A stretch of DNA of 64,000 nucleotides from Bifiguratus adelaidae (Eukaryota; Mucoromycota; Endogonomycetes; Endogonales): positions 109,403 to 173,402 of the forward strand of contig MVBO01000005.1 in NCBI GenBank assembly GCA_002261195.1, given 5' to 3'. Below the pieces are notes generated by a model, which worked only from the letters and a program-made list of their open reading frames with translations, ran no database searches and was not told the origin of the DNA. This document shows positions 58,361 through 64,000 of this stretch, one piece after another (within the stretch, counting starts at the first letter, position 1; every line of letters starts with the position of its first letter). The position numbers and the translations under genes were made by a program.

Positions 58361-59573
58361 TTATTGTTCTGGATGATCGTCTGCAGCCTTTATGGGCGAT
58401 GTAGGACTGGATGTCTTGGATAAACGCATATCTAGTACTTTGAGAGCCAAGGCACGGCGTCTCTCTGCTTCTGCGCGTACACCACCATGTCCAAAGCGTG
58501 TGCCTTGAGCTTCAATGTCTACTGTTTGCGAAAATGGCGCGCAAAGGCCGATTAGAACGAGTGAGCGGTAGCAAAGAGTAAAGAGGGGGACGAGAACGGG
58601 TCTAGAGAGCGAGCGCCTAGTGAGAAAGGGGGTAGAGGTAACAAGAGGCAATATGCTTACCGTAAAATATCAGGAAAGAATCCCACGAGACCAAAGACTT
58701 CGCTTCGATCCCCGCGCACACCGCTGCCGTCTGGTTGCAGTTGAAAGAAGCGAAGATAGAGCCAGGCAATGTAGAGACCGGCTCCGACAAGGAGATAGGT
58801 CGTTTGTGTACGGAATATGACAAGGGATATGAGCGTTGCGGTGGCGAATGCTCCGGGAAGGTGTTTGACGCGTACCGAAATCCGTCCTCCAAACACGTTC
58901 ACCACATGCTCTGGTATCAATTGCTTGAAGGCGACGAGAAAGCCTACTTGAACGGCTGCCAAACCATTGCTTTGTACATTATACCTGTGACTATGTCAGA
59001 AAATACTTTTACAGAGCCATCCGGTATACTTGCAGGTATTCTTCGTTGCGCGTCACCACGAATTGCGCAAAGTAGCTTATCCAAGTGACCATGGTCGACA
59101 AGAGAGCCACAACCGCAATGAAAGTAACGAGTTCTCTTCCTCCCCACGCGCGTTCCAAGTATTTGCCACATAACAGAATAGATAGAGCAGAGGTGATATA
59201 CTAGAGACAACCCCCAGCACAGTGAGCATAGCCATCCAATGCTTGCCCAAGTTCACCTACTGTTACAGGATTATTTTCGTAAAAGGTCGACGTGACCAGC
59301 GTCCATGGATACCTAAACGCACTGTATCGACCGATTAGAGGCAGCTCTAAGCTTGTCATCTACTTACTATCCCGGAACAAGGCCCATGAGCGGCACCTTG
59401 TGATACAGCATCGCAATCTCGTCACCATCAGTATCTGGCTCTAATGGTCCCTGATCTCTCCATGCTGTCCATTGCAATATCCAACCAACGGCGGAACATA
59501 GAGTGAGTGCGAGAAAGAGTGAGCGTGTCACGGCTGGTATATTGGAGAAGGCTGTCCGCACCGTGTTCTCCAT
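58361..59573 (-). CDS. TMEM115-like rhomboid-fold membrane protein
   Basis: Rhomboid-superfamily pseudoprotease family (DUF1751); animal TMEM115 is a Golgi protein involved in retrograde traffic. ATG 59573: MENTVRTAFSNIPAVTRSLF. Helix 1 LFLALTLCSAVGWILQW is followed by PWTLVTSTFYENNPVT (the family's exposed loop), SILLCGKYLERAWGGRELVT (diagnostic), GCQVGFLVAFKQLIPEHVVN and RISVRVKHLPGAFATATLIS. Then come WLYLRFFQLQPDGSGVRGDR and SEVFGLVGFFPD. The C-terminal exon is cytosolic and charged (AEAERRRALALKVLDMRL), stop 58361. Six exons with short introns. The rhomboid catalytic GxS/H pair is absent, as in TMEM115. Close tandem placement with PPG1 may reflect transcript overlap. Confidence 0.86.
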
Positions 59574-60527
59574 GCAATTACGACGTAAGAAATTGGAGAG
59601 CAGCAGGAAGAGAAGAGAGAGACAGAGAGAGATACGACTGAAAGAATAGAGGTGAGAAAGAAGAGTAAACGCTACAATGAGAGAATAGAGATTATGGAAT
59701 TGGAGAGGAAGATAATGGGATTGCAATGAGAAGGATAGAGGTCATAGGGGATTGGTGATAGGGATTTTGGAGGTTGACTCGATTGGAGAACAAGAACAAT
59801 GGGTGCATGGAGCATTTTTCTTTTTCCCGTACAACATGGGACCATAAGCACTCTTTTTAAGAGGAGGATGACAGATAATCAACATCTACTCGAGTAGAGA
59901 GAGTTCAAAAAGTAGCCATTGACTCTCTGATCACAGCGGACAATGGGCAGTTCAATCATCCAAGACAGGGCACATCGCCCTGCAGGTCAATGCTATGCAG
60001 GCGCAAGTGTGGATAGAGTCATTCGCCTCTCCCTGCAGTTCACGCTACCTCACATATACCGAATGTCCTTTTATGATGCCACTATGCTACTATATCATAT
60101 ACCGGGTAGAGATCACGCCTAAGCCAATCTCGTGATTGCGGAATATACTTGATGTCACCATTGTTTGAAGACAACCTGTTTCTTGTCACGGAAATCACAT
60201 TGCAGTGCATCTCTCTGCCAAGGCATCAACAGCTCTTTACCCTCACTCGTCTCTTCCCCAAAAAGGTCTCTCCATAGCTTGGCTCCTCAGAACACAATGG
60301 AAAAGATAGCATGAGATTGGATACAGTCAACAGAGTCAATTGCGCAACCATTCCCTCCATACGTCTAGGAGAAATCCCTCTACGCATACAACCTGTCTAC
60401 AACTGCAGCATATATCCTCTCCACTCACTTAGTCACTCACTCAACCTTGCACTCGGAGTCACTTTCTGTCATGAGCTAAGCCACCGCTCTTTTAAAAACG
60501 AGGAACGCGGTTTCATAACGGTCAGTT
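59574..60527. promoter_or_regulatory. Divergent 0.95-kb region between TMEM115-like and ValRS genes
   Basis: Largest spacer between two active divergent genes here. Near 59600-59660 it has a purine-rich GA-repeat block on the plus strand (CT-rich leader for the minus-strand gene). CT-rich stretches at about 60180-60260 and 60400-60470 precede the ValRS start. No credible frame. An upstream non-coding exon for the ValRS gene is possible. Confidence 0.45.
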
Positions 60528-63500
60528 ATGGCTGCCAACGGTACGACTCCCTACAACACCACGGAGCCGGCAGAGCTTGCTGCTGCTGCTCCACCGACGA
60601 CACTGGAACCAATGTCAAAGGGCGACAAGGCTCCTGAGGCAGAGCTTACTCCTGATCAAGCCAAGATGAAGGCGGAACGAGACGAGCGCAATAAGCTAAA
60701 GAAGGCTGAGAAGCTCGCCAAGTTGGAGGCCAAAAACGCCGCTAAGAAGGCCAAGGTGGGTTTAATGTGCTACTGTAGACTATTGTCTTTTGCATCGTCT
60801 GACGCTCGTTTTTGCATGTCCAGGAGGAGGCTGCCGCACTCGCTGGCAAACAAAAGAAGGACAAAAAGAAGGCAGCCAAGGCTGAGGAAGAGGAAGAGTT
60901 TGTCAACATGACTCCCAAGGGTGAAAAGAAGGGTACGTTTTTGATCTAGATGGCCGGATACCCGTATCGCTTCGCATTGTTCATACTTCTGTTACTAGAT
61001 TTGAGCCAGCCGATGGCGGCAAAGTACAATACGAAGGCTGTCGAAGCGGCGTGGCAAGCCTGGTGGGAGAAGGAGGGCTTTTTTGAGCCTGAATTGATTG
61101 ATGGAAAGCCCAAGCCCGAGGGCTTGTACGTCGTGCCAGCGCCGCCGCCTAATGTCACTGGTAGTTTGCATATCGGGCACGGTTTAACCGTGGCCATTCA
61201 GGATTGTATGGTGCGATGGTAGGTTACCTTAGCGGGTGCAAGACATATGTTAATGGGCTCTAGGAACCGCATGCTGGGCAAGACTGTGCTCTTCAACCCT
61301 GGTATCGATCACGCCGGTATTTCTTGCCAATCGGTTGTCGAAAAGACACTATGGAAGGAAAAGGGATTGACGCGCCATGATCTTGGTCGTGAGGCCTTTA
61401 TCAATGAGGTCTGGAAGTGGAAAGAGAAATACGCTTACCGAATCCACGAACAATTCGAGCGTCTCGGAAGCAGTTACGACTGGAAGCGTCTTCGATTCAC
61501 AATGGACGATAACTTGTCCAAGGCTGTGCGTGAGACGTTTGTGCGGTTGCACGACGAAGGCACCATTTATCGCGCGAATCGTCTTGTCAATTGGTGTGTC
61601 CGTCTCAACACGGCCTTGTCCAATTTGGAAGTCGAAAACAAGGAGATCCCTGGACGTACATTAATGAGCGTCCCCGGTTATGATCCCTCGGAAAAGTTCG
61701 AATTTGGTGTGCTAACAGAGTTTGCTTACCAAGTTGAAGGCAGTGATGAGCGTTTGGTGGTTGCTACGACGAGACCTGAAACTATGCTCGCCGATACCGC
61801 TGTGGCAGTTCACCCACAAGATAAACGATACACTCACCTTGTCGGAAAATTCGTCATTCATCCTTTCCATGAGCGACGCCTACCCATTATTGCCGATGAG
61901 ATGGTTGACATGGAGTTTGGAACCGGTGCTGTCAAGATGACTCCGGCTCATGATCCCAACGATTATGAAGTCGGCAAGTGCCATAATCTGCAATTTATCA
62001 GCATCCTCAATGATGACGGCACGTATAATAGTGAAGCTGGCATGTTTGCAGGCATGAAGCGTTTCCATGTCCGCAAGGCTGTCGTCGAGGAGCTCAAGAA
62101 ACGGGGTCTCTTTGTTGGAACCAAGGATAACGCCATGAGCGTGCCCATGTGTGCCAAGTCTGGCGATGTGATCGAACCCATCATGAAGCCACAATGGTGG
62201 GTAAACTGCACACCCATGGCTCAAGCTGCCATGGAGGCCGTGCGCAAGGGAGAAATGACGATCTCGCCCAAAACTTCAGAACAAGATTGGTTCCGTTGGC
62301 TGGGCAACATTCAAGATTGGTGTATTTCACGTCAACTCTGGTGGGGACATCGTATCCCTTGCTATTACATTCACTTTGAAGGCGAAGAGGATAAGGCTCA
62401 GGAGGATAGAAACGATGAATACTGGGTTTCTGGTCAAGATGAAGAGGCTGCTCGCAAGAAGGTCGAGGTCAAATATCCTGGCCGAAAGTTTACCCTCGAG
62501 CAAGGTAGGTGGCATGACATATGTCGCATTGACGCTCATCCCTCTATCAGATCCCGATGTATTGGATACCTGGTTCTCTTCTGGCTTATGGCCCTTTTCG
62601 ATCTTTGGCTGGCCCGACAACACCGCTGATCTCGACACATTTTACCCGACGTCTCTTTTGGAGACCGGATGGGACATTCTCTTCTTTTGGGTGGCTCGCA
62701 TGGTCATGTTCGGCATCAAGCTTACTGGCCAAGTTCCCTTCTCGAAGGTGTTTTGCCATGCCATGATTCGTGATGCTCACGGTCGCAAGATGAGCAAGTC
62801 TCTCGGCAACGTCATTGATCCGGTGGACGTGATTGAGGGTATTTCGCTGGCCGGTCTCCATGAAAAGCTGTTGCTGGGCAATCTTGACCCTCGCGAAATC
62901 GAAACGGCGAAGGCCGGACAAAAGGAAGATTATCCTGATGGTATCCCGCAATGTGGTACCGATGCTCTGCGTTTCGCCTTATGTGCCTACACATCCACGG
63001 GACGTGACATCAACCTCGACATCAAACGCGTAGACGGTTACCGCAAGTTCTGTAACAAACTCTGGAACGCAACCCGCTTTGCCATGATGAAACTGGGTGA
63101 CGACTTCCAGCCCAAGGCTACGGCTGATTTGACCGGCAAGGAATCCTTGGCGGACCGTTACATTCTGAGCAGATTGAACGCCGCCGCGGTTGAGGTCAAC
63201 AAGCATTTGGAGGAAATGAACTTCATGGCTGCGACTACAGACTTGTACAGCTTCTGGATCTACGAGCTTTGTGATGTTTATATTGAATTGATCAAACCTA
63301 TTTGCGATGCCGACACCACCAATGACGTTGCTGCTGCCGAGCAGAAACGTATCGCCCAAGAAACCCTCTACACCTGTATCGAATCCGCCCTCAAATTGCT
63401 TCACCCATTCATGCCGTTCGTTACCGAGGAACTATGGCAACGTTTGCATCGACGTGAAGGTGACACTTGCCCTACCATTGTTCGCGCCAAATATCCCACA

Positions 63501-64000
63501 GAGAAGAAGGAGTACAATGATCCTGAAGCCGAGAAGAAGTTTGAGTACTTGTACGCTATCGTCAAGGGTGTCCGAAGTCTGGCTCAAGAGCACAATATCC
63601 TCAAAAATCTGGAAGGTAAGTTGAACACCCCCCCCCCCCGCGCGGCGCCTCGCGTATGACAATATATTCAAACGCATGATAGTATTCGTTCAATGTCCTG
63701 CAGAGCAAGCGACACTGATCAAGAACGAAATGGGTATCATTACTACACTCATCAAGGGCTGCAAGGCTCTGCATATGGTGCCATCCGGTGAAGCCTTCCC
63801 GCAAGGTTGTGCCACCGCTGCCGTCAACGATACGTCGGTAGCATTGAAGGTCTCTGAGGTATAGAATGGATGACTCGTAAAATGATTAGAGAGTATTCCC
63901 GTCGTAAATGTTTACATTTGCCAATACAAATAATGTCAGGACACAGGTTATAGTGTATCCTTGGAGTGAAGAATGCCCTTGCATCAGCATTGCACACAGC
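60528..64000 (+). CDS. VAS1: Cytosolic valyl-tRNA synthetase (C-terminal end beyond the right edge)
   Basis: ATG 60528: [20 protein letters not shown], followed by a Lys/Glu-rich N-terminal extension ([20 protein letters not shown]) typical of eukaryotic cytosolic ValRS and lacking a mitochondrial presequence. Catalytic core: [20 protein letters not shown] (HIGH), [18 protein letters not shown], editing domain [20 protein letters not shown] and [60 protein letters not shown] and [13 protein letters not shown] (about 62785-62820). Anticodon-binding domain: [17 protein letters not shown] and [20 protein letters not shown]. Introns at about 60756-60823, 60932-61001, 61219-61262, 62506-62550 and 63617-63690; the last contains a C11 run. 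The frame would stop at 63864, but GAG-GTATAG there looks like a splice donor and the C-terminal coiled coil is still missing, so it probably continues past 64000. Confidence 0.92.

Noticed and set aside
63627-63641. Run of about 11 C as a possible structural or regulatory element
   Set aside because: It lies within a well-supported intron of the ValRS gene and needs no function; such runs are also prone to sequencing error.

Overview
The window is eukaryotic nuclear DNA from a fungus. Nearly every gene is split by short GT-AG introns, mostly 40-70 nt, and genes are packed tightly on both strands. Several products belong to fungal-specific families: a NUR1-type nuclear rim protein, a ROM2-type Rho GEF, a PRM10/ThrE-type membrane protein and an allantoate-permease-type MFS carrier. 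A coilin-like protein, EMC8/9, TMEM115, an RlmN-type radical SAM enzyme and a separate mitochondrial valyl-tRNA synthetase occur alongside them. This mix suggests an early-diverging lineage (Mucoromycota-like) rather than a yeast or typical ascomycete; that placement is inference.

Layout. 0-13 kb: the C-terminal part of a vacuolar amino-acid transporter (runs off the left edge), a head-to-head RPF2 / mitoribosomal S29 (DAP3) pair, an F-box-like cysteine-rich protein, a coilin-like protein, a cyclase-family enzyme, a LisH/LUFS transcription cofactor, the spliceosomal cyclophilin CWC27 and tRNA-Leu(AAG). 13-22 kb: the presequence protease CYM1, a molybdopterin-binding-domain protein, the small GTPase Rac, a Ser/Thr-rich cell-surface protein and methylthioribose-1-phosphate isomerase. 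22.3-23.7 kb holds no supportable gene. 23.7-29.7 kb: an MFS carrier, its decayed tandem duplicate and a PRM10/ThrE-like gene with an apparent internal deletion. 30-41.5 kb: EMC8/9, a kumamolisin-like S53 peptidase with one frameshift, a complete VARS2-like valyl-tRNA synthetase, a glutaredoxin and a MscS-type channel gene broken in several places. 41.8-64 kb: NUR1, tRNA-Lys(UUU), ROM2-like GEF, a BET1-like SNARE, an RlmN-like methyltransferase, a full ABCC transporter, a cyclophilin, the phosphatase PPG1, TMEM115 and a cytosolic valyl-tRNA synthetase running off the right edge.

How the genes relate. There is no biosynthetic cluster. Functional themes are translation and mitochondrial biogenesis (RPF2, DAP3, CYM1, two ValRS, RlmN-like, two tRNAs), Rho-family signalling (Rac and a ROM2-type GEF), secretory-pathway biology (BET1, TMEM115, EMC8/9) and membrane transport (AVT, MFS, PRM10, MscS, ABCC). 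The most unusual stretch is 25.9-41.5 kb, where four transport, channel or protease genes carry apparent coding lesions while housekeeping genes between them read cleanly. Intron positions were deduced by eye from splice consensus and family conservation, so individual exon ends may be off by a few bases.
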